Source: Desulfoscipio geothermicus DSM 3669 (GTDB lineage: Bacteria > Bacillota > Desulfotomaculia > Desulfotomaculales > Desulfallaceae). From it: a stretch of 63,353 nucleotides of DNA. The stretch lies in NCBI RefSeq assembly GCF_900115975.1, contig NZ_FOYM01000021.1, forward strand, positions 1-63,353, in the 5' to 3' direction. Shown one piece after another: positions 8,512-16,942 of the stretch (positions are counted from its first letter, which is position 1; every line of letters begins with the position of its first letter). Made by a program: the position numbers and the translations under genes. A model generated the notes under the pieces. That model was given only the letters and a program-made list of their open reading frames with translations. It searched no databases and was not told the DNA's origin.

Positions 8512-9336
8512 ATGGATTTGATGTTGAAAGATAAAACATGCATAATAACCGGAGCCGGACGGGGCATCGGAAGGGCTGCGGCGCTGTTATTCGCCCGGGA
8601 AGGCGGTCGGGTGGTAATCAGCGACTTGGACGAAGCTCCGGCCATGGAAGTTGTGGAGGAAATCAAAGCCGGCGGAGGTAAAGCCGTAGCCTGCGTGGGA
8701 GACGTCACCGCCGATGACTTTGCCGAAAAACTCATCAATACCGCCGTGAAATCCTTCGGCCCCGGCATTGACGTAATCGTTAACAACGCCGGTTACACCT
8801 GGGACGGGGTAATTCATAAAATGACCGATCAGCAGTGGGAGGCCATGCTCAAAGTGCATATCACAGCTCCCTTCCGTATCATCAGAGCTGCAGCTCCGTA
8901 TATCAGGGACGCCGCCAAAAAAGAAAAGGAAGCAGGCATACGGGTGACCCGTAAAATTATTAACATTTCCTCAGTGGCCGGGCTTGACGGCAATGCCGGC
9001 CAGGCCAACTACTCCAGCGCCAAAGCCGCTGTGGTGGGCCTGACCAAGACATTGGCCAAAGAATGGGGACCCTTTAATGTCTGCGTGAACACTGTGGCCT
9101 TCGGCTTTATCGAAACCCGTCTCACCCAGGCCAAAGAAAAAGGCGAAGCCATAAAACTGGATAACCAAGAAGTAGCCATCGGCATTCCGGACAGTATGAG
9201 AAAAATGTTTACAGCCCTGATACCATTGAGAAGGCCGGGCACCCCGGAGGAGGCTGCCAACGCTATTTTGCTCATGGCTTCCCCCCTTGCGGATTATATC
9301 AGCGGTGAAGTGCTGCGCGTGACCGGGGGAATGTGA
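8512..9336 (+). CDS. Short-chain dehydrogenase (3-hydroxyacyl-CoA dehydrogenase-like)
   Basis: A 274-residue classical SDR. It has the cofactor motif GAGRGIGRAA near residue 14, NNAG near 94, catalytic Ser in ISSVAG and YxxxK as YSSAKAA near 166. The C-terminal VTGGM is typical of FabG-like enzymes. In this operon it most likely oxidises the 3-hydroxyacyl-CoA made by the MaoC pair to the 3-oxoacyl-CoA for thiolysis (inference). The start follows AAGGAGGT with no gap after the previous stop. The end overlaps the next gene. Confidence 0.87.
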   Translation: MDLMLKDKTCIITGAGRGIGRAAALLFAREGGRVVISDLDEAPAMEVVEEIKAGGGKAVACVGDVTADDFAEKLINTAVKSFGPGIDVIVNNAGYTWDGVIHKMTDQQWEAMLKVHITAPFRIIRAAAPYIRDAAKKEKEAGIRVTRKIINISSVAGLDGNAGQANYSSAKAAVVGLTKTLAKEWGPFNVCVNTVAFGFIETRLTQAKEKGEAIKLDNQEVAIGIPDSMRKMFTALIPLRRPGTPEEAANAILLMASPLADYISGEVLRVTGGM

Positions 9337-10481
9337 ATATGACTCTCAATCTCAATACCGGTGATTACAAAATTTTTAGAGACGCATTTAAAAAATTCCT
9401 CCGGACCGAGGTTATTCCCTACTACGAGCAGTGGGAAAAAGAGGGTGCAGTACCGCGGGAAATATGGAAGAAGGCCGGCGAACACGGCTTTTTGTGTCCC
9501 TGGGTAGATGAAGAGTACGGCGGAGCGGGTGCCGGTTTTGAATACTCGGCAATCATTACCGAGGAACTGGCTAAGGCGGGCACCCATGTAATGTTTCCCC
9601 TGCACAGCGATATCGTGGTGCCTTACATCTCAACCTACGGCACCGAAGAACAAAAACAAAAGTGGCTGCCAGGATGCGCGTCCGGGGACATCATCGCCGC
9701 AGTGGCCATGACCGAACCCGATACCGGTTCGGATCTGGCCGCCATCCGTACCATTGCTGTTCGGGAAGGGAATTATTACGTAATTAACGGCACCAAAACT
9801 TTTATCTCCAACGGTATGCTGGCGGATCTGGTTGTCATAGCTTGCAAAACAGATCCCGGCGCCACCCCCCCTCACCGGGGCATCAGCCTTATGGTGGTTG
9901 AAAAAAACAGCCCGGGATTTTCACGCGGACGCAAATTGGAAAAAATGGGACTTCACAGCCAGGATACCGCTGAGCTAATCTTTGAAGACTGCCGGGTACC
10001 GGCGGATAACCTGCTGGGGCAGGAAAATAAGGGCTTTTTGTACCTGATGGAGAAACTGCAGCAAGAACGGCTGGTCTGCTCCATAATGGCCCAGGGCCTT
10101 GCTGAAAGAATGTTAAACTACACAGTGGAATATTGCCAAAACCGTTACGTTTTTGGCAAACCGGTAAGCAAACACCAGCATAATACCTTCAAACTGGCTG
10201 AAATGGCCACGGAAATAGAATTGGGACGCGCCTTCTTATTGCAATTATTGGAAAAACATATACTTAAAGAACGGATAGTCAAAGAGGTGTCCATGGCCAA
10301 GTGGTGGATAACCGAGATGGCCAACCGGGTATCTTACCATTGCTTACAGCTTCACGGGGGTTACGGTTATTGTGAGGAATACCCGATTTGCCGTGACAGC
10401 CGGGACGTGCGAATTTTCAATATTTTCGCCGGTACCACCGAAGTCATGAAAAGCATTGTAGCTAAAGAGCTGGGGCTGTAG
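9333..10481 (+). CDS. Acyl-CoA dehydrogenase, LCAD/IVD-type catalytic base
   Basis: A 382-residue FAD acyl-CoA dehydrogenase. It shows AMTEPDTGSDLA near 125, the FAD/ETF motif RYVFGKPVSKHQ and LQLHGGYGYCEEYP. The usual catalytic Glu of the YEGT motif is Ala (FAGTTEV). Instead QQERL places a Glu at residue 245, as in long-chain and isovaleryl-CoA dehydrogenases where the base sits on another helix. The first oxidation step of the pathway is assigned to it, with electrons passing to ETF encoded elsewhere. The GTG start at 9333 overlaps the SDR stop by four bases; an ATG lies six bases later. Confidence 0.88.
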   Translation: MNMTLNLNTGDYKIFRDAFKKFLRTEVIPYYEQWEKEGAVPREIWKKAGEHGFLCPWVDEEYGGAGAGFEYSAIITEELAKAGTHVMFPLHSDIVVPYISTYGTEEQKQKWLPGCASGDIIAAVAMTEPDTGSDLAAIRTIAVREGNYYVINGTKTFISNGMLADLVVIACKTDPGATPPHRGISLMVVEKNSPGFSRGRKLEKMGLHSQDTAELIFEDCRVPADNLLGQENKGFLYLMEKLQQERLVCSIMAQGLAERMLNYTVEYCQNRYVFGKPVSKHQHNTFKLAEMATEIELGRAFLLQLLEKHILKERIVKEVSMAKWWITEMANRVSYHCLQLHGGYGYCEEYPICRDSRDVRIFNIFAGTTEVMKSIVAKELGL

Positions 10482-10506
10482 CCTGCGCTACAGCCCCAGC
10501 TTTTTT
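10469..10506. terminator. Bidirectional terminator built into both stop regions
   Basis: A perfect 13-base stem GCTGGGGCTGTAG / CTACAGCCCCAGC with a 6-base loop is followed by TTTTTT on the plus strand. The left arm encodes the last codons of the acyl-CoA dehydrogenase (LGL-stop). The right arm encodes, on the other strand, the last codons of the activator (also LGL-stop). Confidence 0.85.
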
Positions 10507-12569
10507 AGTTTTTCGTACAAACGGGAGCGGCTGATACCAAGAATGCGCGCGGCTTTGGTCTTGTTGCCCCCGGCCGCTTTAATGGCGGAAAAAATAATCT
10601 CCCGTTCAGCCTCCCCCAGGCGGTCCCGGTAATTTGCCACTACAGCCCTTTTTCCCGCCGGTTCATCGACCCGGCTCAAATACGCCGGTAAATCCTTAAC
10701 CCTGATGATTCCGCCGGTGGCAAAATTAATCGCCCGCTCGATAACATTTTCCAGTTCCCGCACATTGCCCGGCCAGTGATAGGCCCTTAAAACCTCAATT
10801 GTTTCCGGGGCGAGGTCTGACACGTTCATTCCGCACAGAGAGTTATATTTTTGCAAAAAACAATGTACCAGTGGTAAAATGTCTTCCTGCCGCTCCCGTA
10901 ACGGGGGAACGGCAAGGGCAATGACATTCAGCCGGTAAAACAAATCTTCCCGAAAATCACCTTTGGCTACCATATCCTCCAAGTCCCGGTTGGTGGCTGC
11001 TATAACGCGTACATCCACCTGTATGGGGCGCGTGCCGCCCACCCGCTCGAATTCCCGGTCTTGCAGCACTCGGAGCAGCTTGGCCTGCAGGCCCGGACTC
11101 ATATCTCCTATCTCATCCAGAAATATAGTCCCACCGTGGGCCAACTCAAAACGCCCCGGTTTGCCGCCCCGCTGAGCCCCGGTAAAGGCACCCGGAGCGT
11201 AACCGAAGAACTCGGATTCCAAAAGATGCTCAGGAATGGCTGCGCAATTAACCTTGATAAAAGGGCCGCCCCGCCTGGGACTGGCGGCATGGATGGCCTG
11301 GGCGAAAAGGTCCTTGCCGGTACCGCTTTCCCCCCGGAGAAGAACAGTGGATACACCCCGTGCCGCCTGCAATGCCTCCCTTTTTAAATTTATCATTGAC
11401 GGACTGACCATAATAATATTGTCAAAAGTATAATGATTGCCACCTGCTTTACGCAGTTCCTCGCGGTAGTAATTCAGCTCGTTTTCCAGCGCATCCATAC
11501 GCCGGGCCAGCTCCCTGATCTCTTCCAGGTTGCGAAACATCATTTTGCCCACCGCACCGACAACCTGACCGTTTTCCACAATGGGCAGACGGGAAACCAC
11601 GTAATAGCTCCCCCCAACCTGCTGCAGTCGGGCATTTTCGGGCACCCCGGTGCGCGCCACAATATGCAGGCGGCTGTTCTCCAACACTCCGGTAACATGT
11701 CTCCCTACCGCATCCCCGGGATCGAATCCAAAAAAATCAGCCAGTGACTGATTAATAAAGGTTATCATGCCTTCCTTGTTCACTACGACAATACCGTCAT
11801 ATGCTATATCCAACACAGTCTGCAAAGTGTTTTTCAGGGTTCGCACGCTTTCCAGTTCCGCCGCCACCTGTTCAAGTTCGGTGAGATCCTGAAAAATAGC
11901 CATGGCTCCCATGATAATCCCGTTATCCGCTATAGGTGTGCTGTTGACTAACAGCGCCCGCCCGGCCACCAGGCATTTTTTACCCACTTCCCCCCGGTCG
12001 GTTTCTATAACGCCGGTCAAATCCAAACCCGGCAGCGCACTGGCAACATGCTTATCAAGAACATCTTTCTCACGCACACCCAGAAGCAATTCCGCCGCAG
12101 GATTCAACATTGTTATACACCCTGCTTCATCTACCGACACAATACCATTGTGCATGGCCTGGTACACGGCCCGCAACCGGGCGCTTAACAGATCCGACTC
12201 CCGAAAAAGGGCCGTGATCATATCCACTTTGGTAAAAACCCCTCGTACGCGATTATTATTGTCAACCACAACCCCCATGCCCACAGGGCTTGTCTTCACC
12301 GACTCCACCACTTCCTGATAGGGGGTATCCAGGTATACTGTGACTACCTTGCGGGTTAAAAAATCATCTACAGTTTTATGTAAATCAAAACCCTCCAACA
12401 ACGCATCAAATAAGTTAACTCTGGTTAACAGACCTACCAGAAAGCCTTTTTCATTCACAACCGGGATGCCGTCAAGACGGGTTTGTCGAAAAAGCTCAAC
12501 CGCTCGCCTGAGATTATCACCCGGTTGCAAAGCTGGCACATCCGGGGTCATAAAATCTTTCATGCGCAT
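10488..12569 (-). CDS. Sigma-54-dependent transcriptional activator with CBS and PAS domains
   Basis: A 693-residue enhancer-binding protein. An N-terminal CBS pair (MTPDVPALQPGDNL, LDGIPVVNEKG) is followed by two PAS domains (from about residue 130 and 260). The AAA+ domain has Walker A GESGTGKD, the sigma-54 loop GAFTGAQ and Walker B IFLDEIGDM. A Fis-type helix-turn-helix (NKTKAARILGISRSRLYEKLK) is at the end. CBS domains often sense adenosyl nucleotides and PAS domains small ligands, so it may respond to energy state or pathway CoA esters (inference). The target is probably the sigma-54 promoter at 4652. The start at 12569 is preferred over 12614 because GGAGGGG lies five bases upstream. 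Confidence 0.9.
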   Translation of the reverse strand: MRMKDFMTPDVPALQPGDNLRRAVELFRQTRLDGIPVVNEKGFLVGLLTRVNLFDALLEGFDLHKTVDDFLTRKVVTVYLDTPYQEVVESVKTSPVGMGVVVDNNNRVRGVFTKVDMITALFRESDLLSARLRAVYQAMHNGIVSVDEAGCITMLNPAAELLLGVREKDVLDKHVASALPGLDLTGVIETDRGEVGKKCLVAGRALLVNSTPIADNGIIMGAMAIFQDLTELEQVAAELESVRTLKNTLQTVLDIAYDGIVVVNKEGMITFINQSLADFFGFDPGDAVGRHVTGVLENSRLHIVARTGVPENARLQQVGGSYYVVSRLPIVENGQVVGAVGKMMFRNLEEIRELARRMDALENELNYYREELRKAGGNHYTFDNIIMVSPSMINLKREALQAARGVSTVLLRGESGTGKDLFAQAIHAASPRRGGPFIKVNCAAIPEHLLESEFFGYAPGAFTGAQRGGKPGRFELAHGGTIFLDEIGDMSPGLQAKLLRVLQDREFERVGGTRPIQVDVRVIAATNRDLEDMVAKGDFREDLFYRLNVIALAVPPLRERQEDILPLVHCFLQKYNSLCGMNVSDLAPETIEVLRAYHWPGNVRELENVIERAINFATGGIIRVKDLPAYLSRVDEPAGKRAVVANYRDRLGEAEREIIFSAIKAAGGNKTKAARILGISRSRLYEKLKKLGL

Positions 12570-12614
12570 GGCATCCCCTCCTGCGTCAAAGGTTATTAAT
12601 TTCCTCTTCTCCAT

Positions 12615-12969
12615 TGCACCATAATTTCCTCTTCATCACTCCCGGCAAAAAACACATAATAAAATCCGGTAACGCTGTTTAGTTTACTGGCATCTTTAAA
12701 TTCCAGCTGCAAAAAAACCGGTTTTTTAACCCGGGTTAAAAATCATAATTATTGGATAAGCATGATTGTTTTAATATTTTGTGTTAATTTCGTATCAATT
12801 TCGCAATTAAGGTTATGTAAGATTGTATATAGAAAAAGTTACATATCCAGGGAAAATATATTATGTCGTTGGGCGTAATTTATTTTGTCAATTAAACTTC
12901 AGTAAAGGGGGGATGTTGAGAAAAAAATTGTTAATTTATTTAGCATGAATAACGGACAAAGGAGGTGAA
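12615..12969. other. Intergenic region without recognisable gene
   Basis: About 350 bases between the divergent activator gene and the secreted-protein gene. It is AT-rich toward the right and ends in GGAGGTG before 12970. No sigma-54 motif, riboswitch or conserved RNA was recognised. It should hold promoters for both flanking genes, but none is convincing by eye. Confidence 0.4.
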
Positions 12970-14862
12970 ATGATGAAATTATACAGAACTCGTAAAATCC
13001 ACGCGATACTTGCAATATTTCTGGCAATGACTCTGATTATACCGCAAATGGCCCTTGCCGATACGTCGTCTACGGTAACCGACCAGCTTGGTACCGTATC
13101 TCAAACAGTTTATGGCGATCAGTCAAGTACCGTATCCGGAACGGTTTATGGTGATCTACCAGGTGACACATCCGAAGCGGCCAATGATGAACAAACAGGT
13201 TCCGTATCCCAGGCGGCCGATGAGGGGCAATCTGTAGTGGATAAAGTATACAATGCTGTTGGCAACACGCCTCTTACGGTTTCGATAACCAAAGCTGTTT
13301 TACCTGATGGTAACGTTATATCAGATGGTCAAAGCGTTACGGCCGGGAGCAAAATTACTGTTTATGCTTCTGTTTACGGTGAGAACATCATCCAAATATC
13401 CTTTGAATGTAAATTTGGCAATTCGGTGCAAGAGGTTGTTTATTCCGTTGAAAACGGGTATTACAAAACGTTGCATCAACCCACGTTACCGGGAGCCCAC
13501 GAGATGATGGTTTCCGCCAGGGATTCAGAAGGGAACGAGGTTACTGACAGTCTCAGCATGATGGTGAAGACCCCGCAGGTTATTTTCACGGCCGGTGACT
13601 CTGAAGCCAATGCCGACACGGACAAGGTATATTATAACCGGAAATCGGGCAACAACGACGTGCTGTCTTTCGAACTTTCAGGTCTGGCGCCGGGTGTTCC
13701 TTACGCGGTGGAATTCGGCTACATTGAAGATGAAACGTTCACCGTCTCGGGAGCCGTATATGATGGCATACTAAGCGGTGTTGAGACAGGCTCCGGAACT
13801 TATGCCTTTTCCACGCCGATAATGAATAGGCACAATAACGGTATGCACCCGTTGGCCGCCCGGTTATATGACGGCATGCATGAACAACCCAGCGTCCCGT
13901 TCCCCATCAGTGAGGTTGACCAGGATGGCAGCACTACCGACTCTTATGTCAACATCAACCTGCCTCTTCCCGAAGGCTACGCATCAATTGATTTGTCAGC
14001 TGAAGATGAGGATGATCTGAGAAATGTAAATGAAAGTACGCTTACATTGACGCCGGTAGCTTCCGGTGAGGCAACCTTAACAGTAATCGCAAATGACGGC
14101 AACGGCAGGAATGCATCTACAACCTTCAATGTTACCGTGGACGAGGACAGCAATGACAGCGACACACCTCCAACCGCGGACGAGGGCAGCAACGACAGCA
14201 ACAGCTCTCAAACCGGTAGCAGCAATGAATCTTCCGATAACAATCAGGGTGCCGGTGAGATTAACCTCACCGACAACACCGCAGCCGAGGTTCAAGTGGA
14301 TGACGCAGGCCGGACTGTGGCCACGGTTAGGCTGGACGAACAGTCCGTGCTTCAAGCCATTGAATCTGGTGCAGACCTTAGCATAGCCGTTATTGAAGTT
14401 GGCGGCTCGGTTGATGAAGCCAAGGCGGAAATACCGGCCGGCGTAATCTCCAGGCTGGCGGATAACGGTACGCTGATCGAACAAAGAACTGAACTGGGTA
14501 ATTATAGGATACCGGCAAAGGCGTTGCAACAACAAGTGGATATGATAGCCGCTCAGCTGGGTGTCGACCCTGCCCGGGTTCAGGTGACTGTCACGATTAA
14601 AAAAGCAGGAGATAACCAGGTTAAAGAAATAAATAATACTGTTGCCGCTATGGTGGGCGGAAGGCTTCTGGCCCGACCCGTGGATTTCTCCGTGCAAGTT
14701 ACAGCCGGAAACCAAACCGTGGAAGTGCCTTCATTTGGTAGAATTTACATAGAAAGAAGCATTGCCGTTTCAGAAATAGGGGACGCCAACCGGGTTACGG
14801 GTGCGGTGTTGCGTAACGGCGAGCTCAATCAATGGCCGGCGGGGATTTTTCCCAAAGAGTAA
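12970..14862 (+). CDS. Secreted cell-surface protein, 3' end rearranged
   Basis: A 630-residue exported protein. A signal peptide of about 30 residues ends in QMALA. Then come a D/S/G-rich stretch with repeated TVSGTVYGD-like units, Ig/cadherin-like beta domains (LTLTPVASGEATLTVIANDG near 360), an acidic Ser/Asn-rich linker, and a module with AEIPAGVISRLADNG and FGRIYIERSIAVSEI as seen in surface proteins of Peptococcaceae-type bacteria. In such proteins I expect this module to continue, often into SLH anchors. Here it ends abruptly (NQWPAGIFPKE) where histidine-kinase coding sequence begins in another frame. No anchor is visible. The protein is probably truncated; function unknown. Confidence 0.72.
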   Translation: MMKLYRTRKIHAILAIFLAMTLIIPQMALADTSSTVTDQLGTVSQTVYGDQSSTVSGTVYGDLPGDTSEAANDEQTGSVSQAADEGQSVVDKVYNAVGNTPLTVSITKAVLPDGNVISDGQSVTAGSKITVYASVYGENIIQISFECKFGNSVQEVVYSVENGYYKTLHQPTLPGAHEMMVSARDSEGNEVTDSLSMMVKTPQVIFTAGDSEANADTDKVYYNRKSGNNDVLSFELSGLAPGVPYAVEFGYIEDETFTVSGAVYDGILSGVETGSGTYAFSTPIMNRHNNGMHPLAARLYDGMHEQPSVPFPISEVDQDGSTTDSYVNINLPLPEGYASIDLSAEDEDDLRNVNESTLTLTPVASGEATLTVIANDGNGRNASTTFNVTVDEDSNDSDTPPTADEGSNDSNSSQTGSSNESSDNNQGAGEINLTDNTAAEVQVDDAGRTVATVRLDEQSVLQAIESGADLSIAVIEVGGSVDEAKAEIPAGVISRLADNGTLIEQRTELGNYRIPAKALQQQVDMIAAQLGVDPARVQVTVTIKKAGDNQVKEINNTVAAMVGGRLLARPVDFSVQVTAGNQTVEVPSFGRIYIERSIAVSEIGDANRVTGAVLRNGELNQWPAGIFPKE

Positions 14863-14975
14863 AGGCTGTTTCCCGTGATGAAGTGAGCCAACTGGCAAAA
14901 AGTTTTAATTTTATGGCTGATCAACTGCGAAAAGTGGAACAAACTAGGCGTGAGTTCCTCGCCAACGTTTCTCAT
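14832..14975 (+). pseudogene. Histidine-kinase fragment (HAMP end plus start of H-box)
   Basis: In the frame starting at 14832 the translation reads GGDFSQRVKAVSRDEVSQLA then SFNFMADQLRKVE and RREFLANVSH. That is the second half of a HAMP linker followed by the start of a HisKA domain. The expected ELRTPL after SH is missing: the text switches to unrelated sequence ten bases before the stop of the cyclase gene. It overlaps the last 30 bases of the secreted-protein gene in a different frame. Only about 48 codons of the kinase remain. Confidence 0.8.
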
Positions 14976-14985
14976 GGCTTGTTTT

Positions 14986-16173
14986 CTATAAATTGTTTTG
15001 CTGGCTTGATAAATAATGACTCATTGTCACCAGGGGCCAAACATGGCGATAACTGTGATAGTGGATGTAAAATCCCCCGGGAAGACCTGCTCCCGTCGGG
15101 TAGTTGGTCGCCGGGTCGTCCTTATCCATTAATGCAAGCAATGTTCCCATACCGCGGGCCACGGCGGGGCTTTCCCGCATTCCGGCGGCAATCAGGGCGT
15201 CAAGGGCCCAGGCCGTCTGGGACGGTGTACTGAAAGCCAATGGGACGTACCGTGACGCGCTGTCACTCAAGCATGATTCACCCCAGCCGCCGTCGGGATT
15301 CTGCACGGAAAGCAGCCAATTGACCGCTTTTCGAATCGCCTGGTGCTGCGGGTTGACACCCACCGCCCTCAAACCGGTTACCGCCGCCCACGTACCGTAA
15401 ATATAAGCAATCCCCCACCTCCCGTACCAGGAACCGTCGGGGCGCTGGTTTTGCAGCAACCACCGGACACCCTTGCGAAGCTGGCTACTGCTTAATGACA
15501 TACCTGCATAGCAGCCCAAAAACTCGAGGGTCCGCCCGGTCAGGTCAGCAGAGGACGGATCGGTTAAAACAGGCTTGGCATCGGGCATGGGCAGCAGGTC
15601 CGGCCATTTCTTGTCGGTATTTTTTTCAAAGGCCGGCCATCCCCCGTCGCTGTTTTGCATGGATAAAAGCCAGTCAAGCCCGGCCTTCCAAGCCGGACCG
15701 TAAGTTTCAGGCCGGTATGACGCTCGCCGGTAAAGGGCGCGCAAAGCGTATGTCGTGTCATCCACATCCGGGTTAATGGCATTGGAGTGGGAAAACCCCC
15801 ATCCCCCGGGCCGTCCCTCATGGTTATGCACCTGCCAGTCGCCGTATTTTGTATGCTGCCTGGATAACAGGTAAGCAGCGGCCCCGGCAATTACCGGGTG
15901 GTTATGCAAAAATCCGGCTTTTTGTAAAGCATAGGCGATTAATGCCGTATCCCATACAGTGGATGTCGTTTCCTGCTGGTGATAATTACTACCCGTATAA
16001 CAGACCATTGCCCTAAGGCCCTCAACCGCCTTTACAATCACCGGGTGCCTGCTGTCATAACCCAGGGCCAACAAGGCAAATATCATTAAGAAAGTACTGG
16101 TAAAATAACTATAAAGGGTTCCGTCCATTTCCGTTCTGGCCAGCATAAATCTTTCCAACTTTTTCATTGCCAT
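14986..16173 (-). pseudogene. Squalene/hopene-type triterpene cyclase, C-terminal two thirds
   Basis: A 395-residue piece of a class II terpene cyclase (SHC or sporulenol-synthase family). It contains the protonating DxDD motif as NPDVDDTTYAL, QW repeats (QNSDGGWPAFE, QRPDGSWYGRWG, QNPDGGWGES) and the terminal PGGFYIHYHSYRH. The frame remains open upstream of its first ATG (IAKLIQLLPFPLSEIRN), continuing the sequence of the 16221-16874 piece. Restoring one base near 16222-16232 joins both into a roughly 630-residue enzyme of normal length. Either a recent frameshift mutation, a sequencing error, or less likely recoding. The intact enzyme cyclises squalene or a polyprenyl to hopanoid-like membrane lipids. 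Confidence 0.82.
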
Positions 16174-16220
16174 ATTTCTTATTTCAGACAGCGGAAACGG
16201 CAGCAGTTGAATTAATTTTG

Positions 16221-16874
16221 CTATCTCAATTGTAAAATTTGCGGCGACTCGGAAGGTGGTACCTGCCGGGATCCGGAGGGGTAAAGGTCAATCAAATCAT
16301 AACCGGGCAGCTTATGCGAGTATTTATTAGCGGCGCATATTAAAATCGGCGCTGAATGGACCCTGGCGTACCCGACAAAATCGTAAAAGTTGACAGGGAA
16401 CCACGTGGGCAGCAGCACGATTTCCACCGGAATATCCGGCAGGTTGTTCCAATCGTAATGGCCGGTAAGAGCAAGCATCACCCTCGTCAACGAACCGGCC
16501 TCGTGAGGTCCGCCCATGGACCGGATAAAATCCCCGGCCTTTTTCAGTATCGGACCTTCCTTGTTGTAACCGGCCAGGAGAAGGGCATAATAGCATTCAA
16601 TGGTCGCCGACAGGTTACCCCGGGGTTCGTCATAAAAGAGCTTCCACGCTCCGGACCGCTGTTGTTTGGAAATTATTCTAGCAACCAATTGGTTGATATA
16701 TGTTTCATCATGGATATTTAAATGGCGCAGTAAAATAATCATATACGCATCAGTTACCGTGCCGCTTTCAAAACAGTAACGCCAGGCACCGTCAGTCCCC
16801 TGGACGCCGGCCAGTTTTTCAGCAACCTGCTTTATTTTTGTGTGAACCTTCTCTTGCAGGTAACTTCCAGCCAA
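16221..16874 (-). pseudogene. Squalene/hopene-type triterpene cyclase, N-terminal third
   Basis: A 217-residue frame with the N-terminal features of the family: a first QW-like repeat GVQGTDGAWRY, KQQRSGAWKLF, NLSATIECYYALLLAGY and LLPTWFPVNFYDFVGYARVH. It ends in SESPQILQLR-stop, exactly where the next reading frame takes over the expected sequence (EIAKLIQLLPF). A one-base deletion at the junction explains the split. Upstream, the M48 protease gene on the same strand ends only 70 bases away and could be co-transcribed. Confidence 0.82.
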
Positions 16875-16942
16875 AACAAATAACCCCTTTGCTTTTTCCT
16901 TAATTTATGCAGCATAAAAGAAAAAGGAAACAATAACTATCA

